Assembly (NCBI RefSeq): GCF_000017625.1 | Contig: NC_009712.1 | Span: 682,001-746,000, forward strand | Length of the DNA stretch: 64,000 bases | Direction: 5' to 3' | From: Methanoregula boonei 6A8 | GTDB taxonomy: Archaea; Halobacteriota; Methanomicrobia; Methanomicrobiales; Methanospirillaceae | Part shown: positions 23,733 to 32,850 of the stretch, piece after piece | Layout of the letters: every line of letters starts with the position of its first letter | Position numbering within the stretch: position 1 is the stretch's first letter | The notes under the pieces: model-generated | What the model was told of the DNA's origin: nothing | The model's database searches: none | The model's input: the letters and a program-made list of their open reading frames with translations, nothing else | Made by a program: the position numbers and the translations under genes

Positions 23733-24967
23733 CCGGATCCTTTTCCTCAGGCGACCATGTCACCTGCACGTATGGCAACAAGACCCTTTCCGGGACTTAC
23801 ATCACCGACCGCGATGGCATGGCCGTGGTCAAACTCGCGAGCGGCTACAATATCGGGGTGGAAAAAGCGTGCTGCACGCTCGTTTCCCCGGCGCCGGCAT
23901 CCACGCCCCGTTCGGCGCCCATAAAGCAGGACCCAAAACTCCCGGAGCTTGCCATCATTTCCACCGGTGGGACGATCGCAAGCCGGATCGATTACCGCAC
24001 CGGTGCGGTCACGAGCCAGTTCGATGCGGATGATATCCTGACCGCGATCCCGGCGCTTGCCGAGATTGGGCGGTACCGCACGAAGGTGCTATACACCATC
24101 CTCTCCGAGAACATGACCCCTGCCATCTGGCAGGAGCTGGCCCGGGCGATCCACGATGAGATCAAACACGGCGTCACGGGCGTGATCGTCACCCACGGCA
24201 CGGATACGATGGCCTACAGTGCGGCAGCGGTCAGTTTCATGCTTGACACACCGGTGCCGGTGGTCTTTGTCGGGTCGCAGCGCTCGGCCGACCGGCCATC
24301 GAGCGACAACGCGATGAATGGGGTCTGTGCAGCGCTTGCCGCAGAGAGCGATCTCGGGGAAGTTGCAGTTGTCATGCACGCGACCACAAACGATGATGCA
24401 TGTGCCATCCACCGGGGCACGAGGGTGCGCAAAATGCACACCTCCCGGCGCGACGCGTTCCAGAGCATCGGGATCCCCCCGGTTGGAACGGTGGATTATG
24501 CGTCCCGCACGGTCACCCTCACCGGTGACGCGGTGAAGCGGGGCACGCACAAACTTGCCCTGCATGACCAGCTCGAACCGCACTGCGGGCTTATCCAGTT
24601 CTATCCCGGCATGTCCCCCGACCTCCTGAAGGCGTACGAAGGGTACAAGGGGCTTATCCTCTCCGGCACCGGCCTCGGGCACGTGAGCACCGCGATGATC
24701 CCGCAGATCAAAAACCTTGTCGCGGGCGGCACGCAGGTGGTCATGACTTCGCAGTGCATGCATGGCCGGGTCTGCGACCGGGTGTACGACACGGGCCGTG
24801 ACCTCCTTGCGGCGGGCGTGATCGAGGGCGGCGATATGCTTCCTGAGGTGGCGCTCGTCAAACAGATGTGGGTGCTCGGGAACGAAAAGGACCCGGCAAA
24901 GGCGGCGACAATGATGGCCACCGATCTCAAAGGCGAGTGCATGAGGAGGAGCGCCCATGGATTATAA
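23729..24967 (+). CDS. gatD: Glu-tRNA(Gln) amidotransferase subunit D, non-standard start
   Basis: The asparaginase-like domain is clear: AIISTGGTIASRIDYRTGAV, VIVTHGTDTMAYSAAAVSFM, SQRSADRPSSDNAMN. Archaeal GatD also has an N-terminal beta-barrel domain, and its equivalent (SGDHVTCTYGNKTLSGTYI ... LASGYNIGV) lies before the first ATG (23819), in frame. Between that region and the upstream stop there is no ATG, GTG or TTG. ATA 23729-23731, 8 nt after GGAGG and overlapping the argH stop, is the best candidate (412 aa, the family size). GatD releases ammonia from glutamine for GatE, making Gln-tRNA. Confidence 0.85.
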   Translation: MTGSFSSGDHVTCTYGNKTLSGTYITDRDGMAVVKLASGYNIGVEKACCTLVSPAPASTPRSAPIKQDPKLPELAIISTGGTIASRIDYRTGAVTSQFDADDILTAIPALAEIGRYRTKVLYTILSENMTPAIWQELARAIHDEIKHGVTGVIVTHGTDTMAYSAAAVSFMLDTPVPVVFVGSQRSADRPSSDNAMNGVCAALAAESDLGEVAVVMHATTNDDACAIHRGTRVRKMHTSRRDAFQSIGIPPVGTVDYASRTVTLTGDAVKRGTHKLALHDQLEPHCGLIQFYPGMSPDLLKAYEGYKGLILSGTGLGHVSTAMIPQIKNLVAGGTQVVMTSQCMHGRVCDRVYDTGRDLLAAGVIEGGDMLPEVALVKQMWVLGNEKDPAKAATMMATDLKGECMRRSAHGL

Positions 24968-26855
24968 GGCACTCGGCCTCACAGCGGGAATCGAGATCCA
25001 CCAGCAGCTGGACACAAAAGAGAAGCTCTTCTGCCACTGCCCGACCACGATCCGGGACAACGCGGATCATTCGGGAGAGTTCTTCCGGTACCTGCGGGCC
25101 ACCGAGAGCGAGATGGGTGCGATCGACCGGGCCGCACAGGAAGAGATGAAGCGGGCGAGAAAGTTCGTGTACTACACCTACCCGACTACCTGCCTTGTCG
25201 AGAACGACGAGGAGCCGCCTGCGCCGCTCAACGATGAGGCGCTCGACATCGGCCTTACCATCGCCAAGACCTTTGGCATGACCCCGATCCCGCAGGTGCA
25301 CACGATGCGCAAGCTCGTGATCGACGGCTCGAACACGAGCGGGTTCCAGAGGACGGCCCTTGTCGCCATCAACGGCGCACTCCCGAACGGCGGGAGCATC
25401 GAAACGATCTGTATCGAAGAAGAGGCGGCCCAAAGGGTCAAGGACGATATCTTCTCGCTTGACCGGCTCGGGATCCCGCTCGTGGAGATCACCACCTCGC
25501 CCTGCATGCACACCCCCGAGGACGTGCAGCAGGTGGCCGAATACATCGGGATGGTACTCCGCTCGACCGGCGCGGTTAAGCGCGGCCTTGGCACGATCCG
25601 GCAGGACGTGAACATCTCGATTAAGGACGGCGCCCGGGTCGAGATCAAGGGCGTGCAGGACCTCGCCCTGATCGCCGAGGTCGTGCGCCGCGAAGTCCAG
25701 CGGCAGCAGGCTCTCCTCGCGATCCAGAAAGAACTCATCCAGCGCCACGCATGCGTGGGTTCCGATCAGATCGATATTACTGCCCTTTTTAAGGAGACCA
25801 AGTCCGCAGTGCTCAAAAAATCCAAAAAGATTTTCGCCCTTGTCCTGCCGGGCTTTGCCGGCCTTGTCGGCCGCGAGATCCAGCCCGGCCGCCGGCTCGG
25901 GAGCGAGATGTCGGACTACGCGAAGAAGTGCGGCGTGGGCGGAATCTTCCACACGGACGAGCTCCCCGCGTATGGCGTGACCGAAGAAGAAGTCACACAG
26001 CTCCGTGAGTTCGTCCGAGCCAATGAGCAGGACGCCGTGATCCTTGTCTCCGGCGCAAACGAGAAGCAGGCCGCGTGCGCCTGGAACCAGGTCCACACCC
26101 GGGCGAATCTTGCCCTGTCCGAGAAGCCCGTTCCCGAAGAGACGCGGAAGATGCTCGAAGAGGGCAGCACTGCGTACATGCGCCCGCTGCCCGGTGCAGA
26201 GCGAATGTACCCCGAGACCGATGTGCTCCCCGTCCGGATCGATGAGGCCCGGTGGAACGCGGTGACCGTGCCGGAACTTTTGACCGTGAAGGCCGAACGG
26301 TTTGCAAAGGATCTCGGCCTTGACCCGGCGGTCGCGAAGCAGATGGCGTTCTCCGAGTACCGGCCTCTCTTTGAGCGAGCAGTTGCCGAAGGGATCAAGC
26401 CAACCCTCGCGTCCCGCACGCTCCTTGATCACCTCACGAAGATCCGACGCGACGGTGCGGACACCGATAAGATCACAGACGACGCAATCCTAGCGGTGCT
26501 TCGGGCAGTTAGTGGGATACGGCTTGTCAGTGCTACTGGACATATCAACGTATCTGGTTCTGCTACGGTAGAGGTGGCAAAAGAGGCCATTCCCGATATC
26601 CTTACTGCGGTTGCTAATGGGAGCACCGCAGAAGACGCGATGGCAAAACTCGCTCCGACCGTCTCCCGCGATGAGCTCGAAGCAGTGATCAAAAAGATTG
26701 TTGCCGACCGCAAGGAGTTTGTCACCGAGAAGCAGAAGGGCGCTCTCGGGCCGCTGATGGGCGTGGTGATGCAGGAGGTCCGGGGCTCGGTGGATGGGAA
26801 GGTTGTGAGCGAGCTGCTGAGGAAAGAGATTGAGAAGGTGCTGGTCGGGAAGTAA
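24957..26855 (+). CDS. gatE: Glu-tRNA(Gln) amidotransferase subunit E
   Basis: The 632-aa protein begins MDYKALGLTAGIEIHQQLDT and KEKLFCHCPTTIRDN, contains the GatB-type cradle (VEITTSPCMHTPEDVQQVAE), an AspRS-like insertion unique to GatE in the middle (about 270-390, EMSDYAKKCGVGGIFHTDEL), and a YqeY-like C-terminal tail. It phosphorylates Glu on tRNA-Gln and amidates it with ammonia tunnelled from GatD. It overlaps gatD by 11 nt. Codon use around 26480-26600 is slightly AT-richer than the rest. The required tRNA-Gln lies at 10471. Confidence 0.97.
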   Translation: MDYKALGLTAGIEIHQQLDTKEKLFCHCPTTIRDNADHSGEFFRYLRATESEMGAIDRAAQEEMKRARKFVYYTYPTTCLVENDEEPPAPLNDEALDIGLTIAKTFGMTPIPQVHTMRKLVIDGSNTSGFQRTALVAINGALPNGGSIETICIEEEAAQRVKDDIFSLDRLGIPLVEITTSPCMHTPEDVQQVAEYIGMVLRSTGAVKRGLGTIRQDVNISIKDGARVEIKGVQDLALIAEVVRREVQRQQALLAIQKELIQRHACVGSDQIDITALFKETKSAVLKKSKKIFALVLPGFAGLVGREIQPGRRLGSEMSDYAKKCGVGGIFHTDELPAYGVTEEEVTQLREFVRANEQDAVILVSGANEKQAACAWNQVHTRANLALSEKPVPEETRKMLEEGSTAYMRPLPGAERMYPETDVLPVRIDEARWNAVTVPELLTVKAERFAKDLGLDPAVAKQMAFSEYRPLFERAVAEGIKPTLASRTLLDHLTKIRRDGADTDKITDDAILAVLRAVSGIRLVSATGHINVSGSATVEVAKEAIPDILTAVANGSTAEDAMAKLAPTVSRDELEAVIKKIVADRKEFVTEKQKGALGPLMGVVMQEVRGSVDGKVVSELLRKEIEKVLVGK

Positions 26856-26917
26856 TTTTTTTCAATTTTCAAATTATGTTGAGTAATGAGTCAATCCTTC
26901 CAGTCAATATCGTTTGA

Positions 26918-27361
26918 TTATGGTACTTTTTGTCGAACAGGAAAATCGATTAAAAGGTATATCCAAGCTAACGTTCCGATCGTAAACATCAAAGATATCC
27001 CGAGAAAACATATTGCAATTGGTAGTGTTGCTGCAAAATATGAACCTATCAATGCAAATATGCCTAAAATAATTGCCAATATTGGAAATATCGCAACATA
27101 TAGAAGTTTGTTTGGAACTGTTTTATCAAGAGTAACAAGGATAGCATATACTGCAAAAATTGTTGCAAGGAAAAACGAAGACGTGTTAATACATGCGTTC
27201 GCGACATTAGAGAAAAAATCTTGAGGTAAAGTATTCACCACCTCGACACTCAAATGATTGGCAAGTTCTATAATTAGAATTAAAGCTGTGATCCCTGCAA
27301 AAATGAATATTGCCCAAAAGATAACATCCCTTTGATTTACTTCATACTTCCAAAATTTCAC
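26918..27361 (-). CDS. small hydrophobic membrane protein
   Basis: The 147-aa protein has four predicted membrane helices: about 13-33 (VIFWAIFIFAGITALILII), 57-80 (NTSSFFLATIFAVYAILVTL), 85-107 (LLYVAIFPILAIILGIFALI) and 113-138 (ATLPIAICFLGISLMFTIGT). I recognise no family. The DNA is much richer in A+T than gatE and argH next door, and the gene faces the other way, so it may have arrived by transfer together with the frameshifted membrane gene upstream of it. Confidence 0.65.
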   Translation of the reverse strand: MKFWKYEVNQRDVIFWAIFIFAGITALILIIELANHLSVEVVNTLPQDFFSNVANACINTSSFFLATIFAVYAILVTLDKTVPNKLLYVAIFPILAIILGIFALIGSYFAATLPIAICFLGISLMFTIGTLAWIYLLIDFPVRQKVP

Positions 27362-27483
27362 GGATTTTCCTCAATTTTGTTAAGATAACCTCTTATTTAA
27401 TAAATTTTTGTCGACTCTATAAATTTCTTCATAAGCTATGAGTTGGAGCGTGGTTTTGTGGCAGTGGGCACTAATATGAATCC

Positions 27484-27523
27484 TCCCCGCCTCAGGACCC
27501 CTTATGGGGCACGGCGGGGCAAG
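27484..27523. repeat. dispersed hairpin repeat, copy 1
   Basis: A 40-bp element with nested inverted repeats: outer CCCCGCC (27485-27491) with GGCGGGG (27513-27519), inner CCCC-TTAT-GGGG. It matches 33 of 40 positions of a second copy at 58458-58497, with paired changes in the loop region. It overlaps the 3' end of the membrane-protein gene at 27492. A looser relative in reverse may lie near 28376-28405. Confidence 0.6.
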
Positions 27524-28261
27524 ATGTGAATTTACAAGTGAAATATTTCCAATTTTCATCTGATCGTTTTATGACAATGTGAATGGAATTGATCCATCCG
27601 ATACATGTTAGAGAAAAAACAACCAAATCTAATGTAAATGAAAACTGTTTGAATGGCATTACATCCCTTATTACATATAATCCCCACAAAACCCCAAGAA
27701 ATGAAAAAAAGAAAATTACAATCATTTGACTTGGAAATAACTTCTTTCTCATAATTTCATTAGAGGGAAGGAGAATAAAAGGTACAAAAATGAAAATGAA
27801 AATGAACCCGAATGTAATACTCATTACAATTTCATTGATTTGAGAAAAAAACAGCATGAAAAACAAAATTGAAAAAACGATGATACATAATCCGGTCAGA
27901 AATGCCCAAAGATATAATAATTCTATTGTATTTCTCGTCCATCTAGCGTAATTTGCCTCTTTTATATCTTCTTGATCATTTGGATATTTCTTAATGTAAG
28001 CATAACAATCTGAAATTATAATTGAGGTTAGCACAACCACAACGAGCAGACTTATTCCGCTTCCCAGTTGAAGGAAAAAATTTGAGCCATTACTATTTGC
28101 GGTTTGCAGGAGGTATAATGATAAAGCTCCAAAAACACCGATTATAACGAGAATCTTATTCTTTTTGTTCAGGAAATTTTCAAGAGTGACTAAACTTGAA
28201 TTGCATACCCAGCAACTTGTAGGTGATCAGCAATCTCTGTATTACAATTAGGGCATCGCAT
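27492..28261 (-). pseudogene. zinc-ribbon membrane protein, broken by a one-base frameshift
   Basis: Reading from ATG 28261, the first frame gives MRCPNCNTEIADHLQV and stops 7 codons later. One added T in the TT run at 28214-28215 would continue as ...Q-V-C-W-V-C-N-S-S-L-V-T-L-E-N-F-L-N-K-K into the long downstream frame, creating C-P-N-C plus C-W-V-C, a complete zinc ribbon. The joined product would be 256 aa with the ribbon, a basic segment and about six membrane helices. The 182-aa part from 28040 is open. The cause is a mutation or a sequencing error in a short homopolymer. The family is unknown. Confidence 0.65.
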
Positions 28262-28514
28262 AATCCTTGATCAGAGGGATATTATTTGTTTTATTATTAA
28301 AGAGAACGGTTATATGGGTTGATTCATCAGCCACTAATCTTTCAGATAGTTGGATCCTATGTGGGAGTTCTCCCCCTTGCCCGCCGCGGGGGCGCCCCGT
28401 CGGGGGCGGCGGCATTCCTCGTTCGTGGGGGTATGGGGGCATCAGCCCCCATAATCATCATCCCGATTCCAAAATCCGGATGATCCATTCAGGCCCTTGC
28501 CAAAGATTTCCAAA

Positions 28515-28834
28515 AATCTTCAGCTGCTGAGTGACACATTTTCTGGAATCTTCAGCTCGGGATCCACTCTTTTTTTACAATCTTCAGCTGCTGAGCGACA
28601 CATTTTCCGGAATCGTCAGCTTGCGGCACGCTCTTTTTTTGAAATCCTCAGCTGCTGATGCGATCTTTTTCCTGCACAAGCGCAGGGTTCGCACAGGCTC
28701 CGACGGAGATTTTGAGGATTATTCGTGGTTTGGCAAATTTTGCTGCGGAACCGCATCGATCTTTTTTGAGAATCTTCAGCTGCTGAGCCGCTCTTTTTCC
28801 GGAATCCTCAGCTCGGGACCCGTTCTTTTTTGGA
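28515..28834. repeat. 32-bp tandem repeat array
   Basis: Units starting AATC(T/G/C)TCAGCT begin at 28515, 28547, 28579, 28611 and 28643, exactly 32 bp apart, and again at 28771 and 28803. The break from 28643 to 28771 is 128 bp, four whole units, so three diverged units seem to lie between. Units alternate between a CAGCTGCTGAG type and a CAGCTCGGG or CAGCTTGCGG type. Most end in a T-run. Ten units would fill 320 bp. Confidence 0.75.
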
Positions 28835-29644
28835 AAAGTGCGGGTCGCGGGCCGGCAATTCCGGAAAAAGAACTCCCCGGCAGATACTTATTCTTGAAAA
28901 GTTCTCCCCCTTTCCAAAATTTCCTCAAAAAAATCCACACCCCTTCGTCTGACTACTCCGGAAAATTCCAGATTATCGTACAAAATCAAAGGGGCCTCCC
29001 TTACTATGATCATAAGAGGGAGTCCCTTGCGAAATTCGTGGATCGAACGTACCCCTCTCCGGCTCATTTTGGGATCCGGAAAAAATGAAGGGGGGGTCCC
29101 AGATCAGCAAAAGAGGAGGGGACTCCCTCTCCACACCACACCTCTTCCTCCCTCTTGCAACCCGCCCGGTTCCGGTACACCCCCCCCCCTTTATAAAGGG
29201 GACCCGGGTGGCAGACTTAGGCTTTTCATGGATCCGTTCTCCGACGGAGGGTTTCCGGGCAGGATCCGGGTTCGGGTCGTTCCCGTGGAAGAGGTGCCAA
29301 CCCAATTCTGGATTTTGTGTTTAAATCGATATTTTGTCAAACGGGGTGTTTAAATCGAAAAATGACCGTGCAAATTAGCGGCCTTTTTTTCAAGGCCCGA
29401 AATGGGGAGGATGAATTGGTCTTCCTGGGGATTTTCGGCCGTAATTTTGGGTTTACCGCATGAAAATAACGGGTCTCTTTTTGGGGGTCTCCGGGATCGG
29501 TTTTTTCTTTGGAAAAATATCCGGATCTGCCGATGGTGGCCTTTGGTGTGGTGGGGAGAGGTATCCGGACGCAGAGATCCCCCTGTTTTCCCGAAAAATG
29601 ACCGGATCGGCTGATCGAAGATGAAAAAAAAGCAGGCCATGAGC

Positions 29645-29674
29645 AAAAGTTCCCGGATAAGGGGGAACTCTTTT
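29645..29674 (-). terminator. hairpin downstream of the DUF1254/DUF1214 gene
   Basis: AGTTCCC (29648-29654) and GGGAACT (29663-29669) form a 7-bp stem with an 8-nt loop, flanked by AAAA and TTTT that extend the stem across a one-base bulge. It begins 22 bp after the stop codon of the minus-strand gene at 29696, so it probably ends that transcript. Confidence 0.45.
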
Positions 29675-29695
29675 GCCCTGCCTGCCCCTCACGGA

Positions 29696-31153
29696 TCACG
29701 ACGCCGGGATGATTTCCGGCGGCTGCCAGCCCGTGCCATTGAGCATGCCCGGGATGTCGGCCTGTTCGGGACCGATGAGCCGCCACATCACCTCGAATCC
29801 CTGCCCGTCCGCGGTCGGCAGCCAGTTGCCTGCCAGGGCCGGGTCTGAAGGCGGCGAAGGCTGCAGGTAGAAATCCACCGAGCCGTCAGTGTTCTGCGTG
29901 AGCTGCGATGTGCTGCCAAGCGCAGACCGGTTGAGGGCATTGGGGATCATCATCCCTTTGAGGTCGTAAACGGTCAGCGCCCAGCCCTCGTCTGCCGGGG
30001 GAGCAGACGCGAGGTGCAGGGTGTAGTTGTTCGATCCGTTGAGCGGATTTTTGTTGTGATCTGCCCAGCTTATGGCATAGATCGCCTGATCGGGAGTAAA
30101 TGCCCCAAGGCCAATCTGGCTTATGACCGCACGCAGCGGGTAATCTGTCCCGTACTGTCCGAAGCCTCCCAGGAGATAGCCGTTGTGCTGATCGAAACTT
30201 TGGAGATACAGGGCCATGGTATCGTTTTTGATCTGTGCGGGACCGGCAGCCACTGCATCATTTAGCCCCCTGAGGGTATCCCTGCTCAGGCTCGTATTGT
30301 GCGAAGGTTCCATCCCGGGCCCGATCCCGACCCCGGCGAACCGGGCAAGCTCGGGCTGGTCGGCAGCCGGCGGGGGAAAGAGCGCCATCTGCTGCCCGAG
30401 CATATCATAGAAAGCAAGCCCTCCGGGCGCCTGGTAAATGATGGGGGTTGCATTGGGATCGGTCAGGTTCGATTGCCGGAAGTTTGTCCCGTACAGGCTC
30501 AGCGGCGTCAGGGTATAGCCATCCTGGATGCGGGTAACGTTTGCGATATCGTAACTCCCGTCCAGCTGGGTTGACCCGATAATCCAGATGCGGTTGTAGT
30601 CCACATCGACGCGGTGTGTCCCCGCCGGGATAGACAGGTTATACTGGCCGGGGCCGGCAATTACGTAATCTCCCGGCGGGGTATTGGCAACGCTGCCGAA
30701 GTTCTGGATGTTGGTGGTGTAGGGATCGATAAAGGCAAGAACGAAGAAGTGGCCCTGTACGTCCGGCACATGAAGGACCTCCGGCTCTTTACTCAGGTCG
30801 AGCCACGCGATGGACGAGAGCCCGGTCGAGCCCGGCGCCACAACCGCCGTGCTCCCGGCGTTATTCAGGGAACGTACGTTGTTGAACTGGTTGACCGGGC
30901 CATACGGACCGTTCGAGACATTGATGCTGGTCATGGTTTCAAACGTCGTGTTGGTCGCAATGAGCGGCAGGCCGTAGGTGTAGGCTTCAAGCCCAATCTC
31001 GTAGCCCCTGGTATAGTCGGCCTGTGATGCGGCCGACTGGTAAGCCGCAACCAGCACCATGGCCGCCACCAGCAGCGCTGCACAGATGACGATGAAAACA
31101 TGTTTCCGCGTAATCGCTTCGCATCTCATACGCGAAAAGTGAAATTTTGCCAT
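29696..31153 (-). CDS. secreted DUF1254/DUF1214 domain protein
   Basis: The 485-aa protein has a membrane anchor or signal at about 18-40 (HVFIVICAALLVAAMVLVAA). The DUF1254 part follows (YEIGLEAYTYGLPLIATN, FNNVRSLNNAGSTAVVAP, LSKEPEVLHVPDVQGHFFVL), and the DUF1214 part is C-terminal (SADEGWALTVYDLKG-like text: PPADEGWALTVYDLKGMMIP, LQPSPPSDPALAGNWLP). Such proteins occur widely in bacteria and some archaea; the reaction is unknown, and structures suggest two beta domains. It should face the outside of the cell. It is transcribed away from the lipoprotein at 31260 on the same strand, 106 bp downstream of it. Confidence 0.85.
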   Translation of the reverse strand: MAKFHFSRMRCEAITRKHVFIVICAALLVAAMVLVAAYQSAASQADYTRGYEIGLEAYTYGLPLIATNTTFETMTSINVSNGPYGPVNQFNNVRSLNNAGSTAVVAPGSTGLSSIAWLDLSKEPEVLHVPDVQGHFFVLAFIDPYTTNIQNFGSVANTPPGDYVIAGPGQYNLSIPAGTHRVDVDYNRIWIIGSTQLDGSYDIANVTRIQDGYTLTPLSLYGTNFRQSNLTDPNATPIIYQAPGGLAFYDMLGQQMALFPPPAADQPELARFAGVGIGPGMEPSHNTSLSRDTLRGLNDAVAAGPAQIKNDTMALYLQSFDQHNGYLLGGFGQYGTDYPLRAVISQIGLGAFTPDQAIYAISWADHNKNPLNGSNNYTLHLASAPPADEGWALTVYDLKGMMIPNALNRSALGSTSQLTQNTDGSVDFYLQPSPPSDPALAGNWLPTADGQGFEVMWRLIGPEQADIPGMLNGTGWQPPEIIPAS

Positions 31154-31259
31154 TTTTAAGGTTTTTGATTTAGGGTTTGCATTGCGACACTTTTTGGATG
31201 TGGCGATAGTGGTGCAGTATCAGGACATCGCGTGGTATCAGGATCCACCCGCAGTTCAG

Positions 31260-31853
31260 CTACGACCGGACACGAATGTCAATGGTATACGACCGGAGAT
31301 TCTTCCCGCTGATCTCAAAGTCGTACACCGAATTCCCGGAATAGTATTTCTGTGACCAGGGCCGGGGGTCGCCGGTTCTCTGCCACAGGGCGGAGTCCAG
31401 GCCGCCCGGAGGTTGTACCGTATCAAAGACCTTTCCGGTATCATGATCCACGATCGTAATAGTAAGGCTGGGGAAAACCGCAGAAGCAGAGGCCACTGAC
31501 TGGGCATCCTGCCCTCCCATGGTCAGGGGATCTGCAGTATACCAGAGTTCCCAGTAACTTGACGGAACAGAAACGTTTGTTACCGTTTCATCGCCGGTTC
31601 CGGTAATTGTCTGGATTGTAGTCAGACCGGCGCTCGCCGGGATTTCCGATGTCAGTGTAGGAGCTGTAGTGATTTCCTCGGTCGGTGACGGCGTTGGAGT
31701 CCCAAGGGATGTGTCAGGTGCGGGTGTCAGAGCCGGGGTTTCTGCCGTGGTCTGCACCGGGGCAGTAGCAGCGCCGGAAGATGCAGGCTGTATACAGCCG
31801 ATGACTGCGGCAGCAAATGCAACAAGGAGAATCAGGAGAACTACACACTTCAT
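31260..31853 (-). CDS. lipoprotein, Thr/Pro linker, unknown domain
   Basis: From ATG 31853 the product is 197 aa: a signal peptide ending in V-I-G-C (Cys about 20), a Thr/Pro/Ala-rich linker (about 21-75) and a globular domain beginning near ITGTGDETVTNVSVPSSYWELWY and ending SYTIDIRVRS. The domain looks like a beta sandwich (W-E-L-W-Y-T-A, S-L-T-I-T-I-V-D-H-D) of a type common in archaeal surface lipoproteins, often with a PGGLD-x-x-L-W motif; the exact family is not recognised. It should be anchored outside the cell membrane. Confidence 0.75.
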   Translation of the reverse strand: MKCVVLLILLVAFAAAVIGCIQPASSGAATAPVQTTAETPALTPAPDTSLGTPTPSPTEEITTAPTLTSEIPASAGLTTIQTITGTGDETVTNVSVPSSYWELWYTADPLTMGGQDAQSVASASAVFPSLTITIVDHDTGKVFDTVQPPGGLDSALWQRTGDPRPWSQKYYSGNSVYDFEISGKNLRSYTIDIRVRS

Positions 31854-31988
31854 ACGTGTGAATATGTTAAGACAACACATATGAACCCCTCTTTTTATCT
31901 CATCTGTGCTGGTATCTCACGGTCGTTGACAGGGGTTCGCCGGATATTCTCTCTCCTGAAGATTGGACAGGGCCGCATATCGCCAGCA

Positions 31989-31999
31989 ATATATATTGT
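31989..31999 (+). promoter_or_regulatory. TATA box of the PEGA-protein gene
   Basis: AATATATATTG lies with its centre about 23 nt before ATG 32017, close enough for a transcript with no or a few leader bases. It supports that ATG over the upstream in-frame Met at 31963. Confidence 0.45.
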
Positions 32000-32016
32000 T
32001 TCGTGCATTGTTACCT

Positions 32017-32790
32017 ATGCCAAGCCTTTCCGAATCAGTTCGATCTGTTTTCATCGCGGCCCTGCTCTTGTGTATTCTCATTATCGGGATACCTCCGGTA
32101 GCAGCTGCGGCTGACGGTGGTGTTCAGTTTTATGTACTACCTTCGACGGTTACTGCCACTACCTGTGTTGACCAGCATTGCCAGGTTACTACCTCATCTT
32201 CTGATGGAGGAGCCGCCACGTTTAACGGGCTTGACAGCAACACCTGGCACACCGTGACGGTAAAAGCTGCCGGCTACCAGGATTATTCCCAGACGTTCTA
32301 CCTTTCTTCGGATACTACCCAGGTCATCGATGTCACCCTCCAGCCCGTTCCGACGCCGACCCCGGTCCCCACCGGCAACCTTGAAATAACGGTATCCCCG
32401 AAGGGAGGGACCGCATGTATCGACGGGACCCAGTGCCAGAATCTCCCGCTCGATCTCAGTGCAGACGGCATATTCGAATTTTACTCGCTTGCCGGCAACA
32501 GTTACCACACGCTCACGATCACCCAGAGCGGATACCAGCCATACACCGACTCCATCTATGTAAATGCGGGTATGGTTAACGGTGAGTCGGTCACACTCGT
32601 TCCGCAGTCCGCCGCAGCCTCACCTGTCGCGCAGATCACAGCCGCTTCAGCTCCCAGTGCAGGAACACCGGTACCTGCCGCTACCCCGGCAAATGCCGCT
32701 CCGCAGACCACAAAAGCCGGTCTTCCCGCGGCGCTCTCCCTTGGAGCCATCGGGATCTGCGTTGCCATTTTCCTCGCAAGAAAGAATTAA
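32017..32790 (+). CDS. surface protein with two PEGA-like domains
   Basis: From ATG 32017 the protein is 257 aa. A signal peptide is at about 8-30 (VFIAALLLCILIIGIPPVAA). Two beta domains of PEGA type follow (about 35-95, CQVTTSSSDGGAATFNGLDS ... YQDYSQTFYLSSDTTQVIDV, and 105-175, with C-x-D-G-T-Q-C-Q and YQPYTDSIYVNAG), separated by a P-T-P-T-P-V-P-T linker. After an Ala/Pro-rich stalk a C-terminal helix (SLGAIGICVAIFLARKN) anchors it to the membrane. Each domain holds a Cys pair able to form a disulfide. Function is unknown. Confidence 0.8.
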   Translation: MPSLSESVRSVFIAALLLCILIIGIPPVAAAADGGVQFYVLPSTVTATTCVDQHCQVTTSSSDGGAATFNGLDSNTWHTVTVKAAGYQDYSQTFYLSSDTTQVIDVTLQPVPTPTPVPTGNLEITVSPKGGTACIDGTQCQNLPLDLSADGIFEFYSLAGNSYHTLTITQSGYQPYTDSIYVNAGMVNGESVTLVPQSAAASPVAQITAASAPSAGTPVPAATPANAAPQTTKAGLPAALSLGAIGICVAIFLARKN

Positions 32791-32850
32791 TTCCTTTTTT
32801 CCCGTTTTTGAGATCTCTTGTCATCACGATGACCGATAGGCACAGCCCCG

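Larger units (their letters stand above)
28262..29695. other. 1.4-kb non-coding stretch
   Basis: No supportable gene. Contents in order: G/C hairpins at 28376-28453 including a perfect 9-bp stem TATGGGGGC/GCCCCCATA with a 4-nt loop (28432-28453); a 32-bp tandem array (28515-28834); G-rich text with short imperfect repeats of GGGAGTCCCTT type (28990-29130); and a hairpin at 29645-29674. A 185-codon frame at 28531-29088 crosses the 32-bp array in shifting frames and is not a credible gene. Confidence 0.5.

Noticed and set aside
24927-26432. 501-codon open frame on the minus strand
   Set aside because: Antisense to gatE; same reasoning, with no ribosome site and no domain.
28515-28834. possible CRISPR array
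   Set aside because: Units are contiguous with no unique spacers between repeats, and no cas genes are in the window.
28531-29088. 185-codon plus-strand frame
   Set aside because: It runs through the 32-bp repeat array; since 32 is not a multiple of 3, the repeated units are read in different frames, which real proteins do not do.
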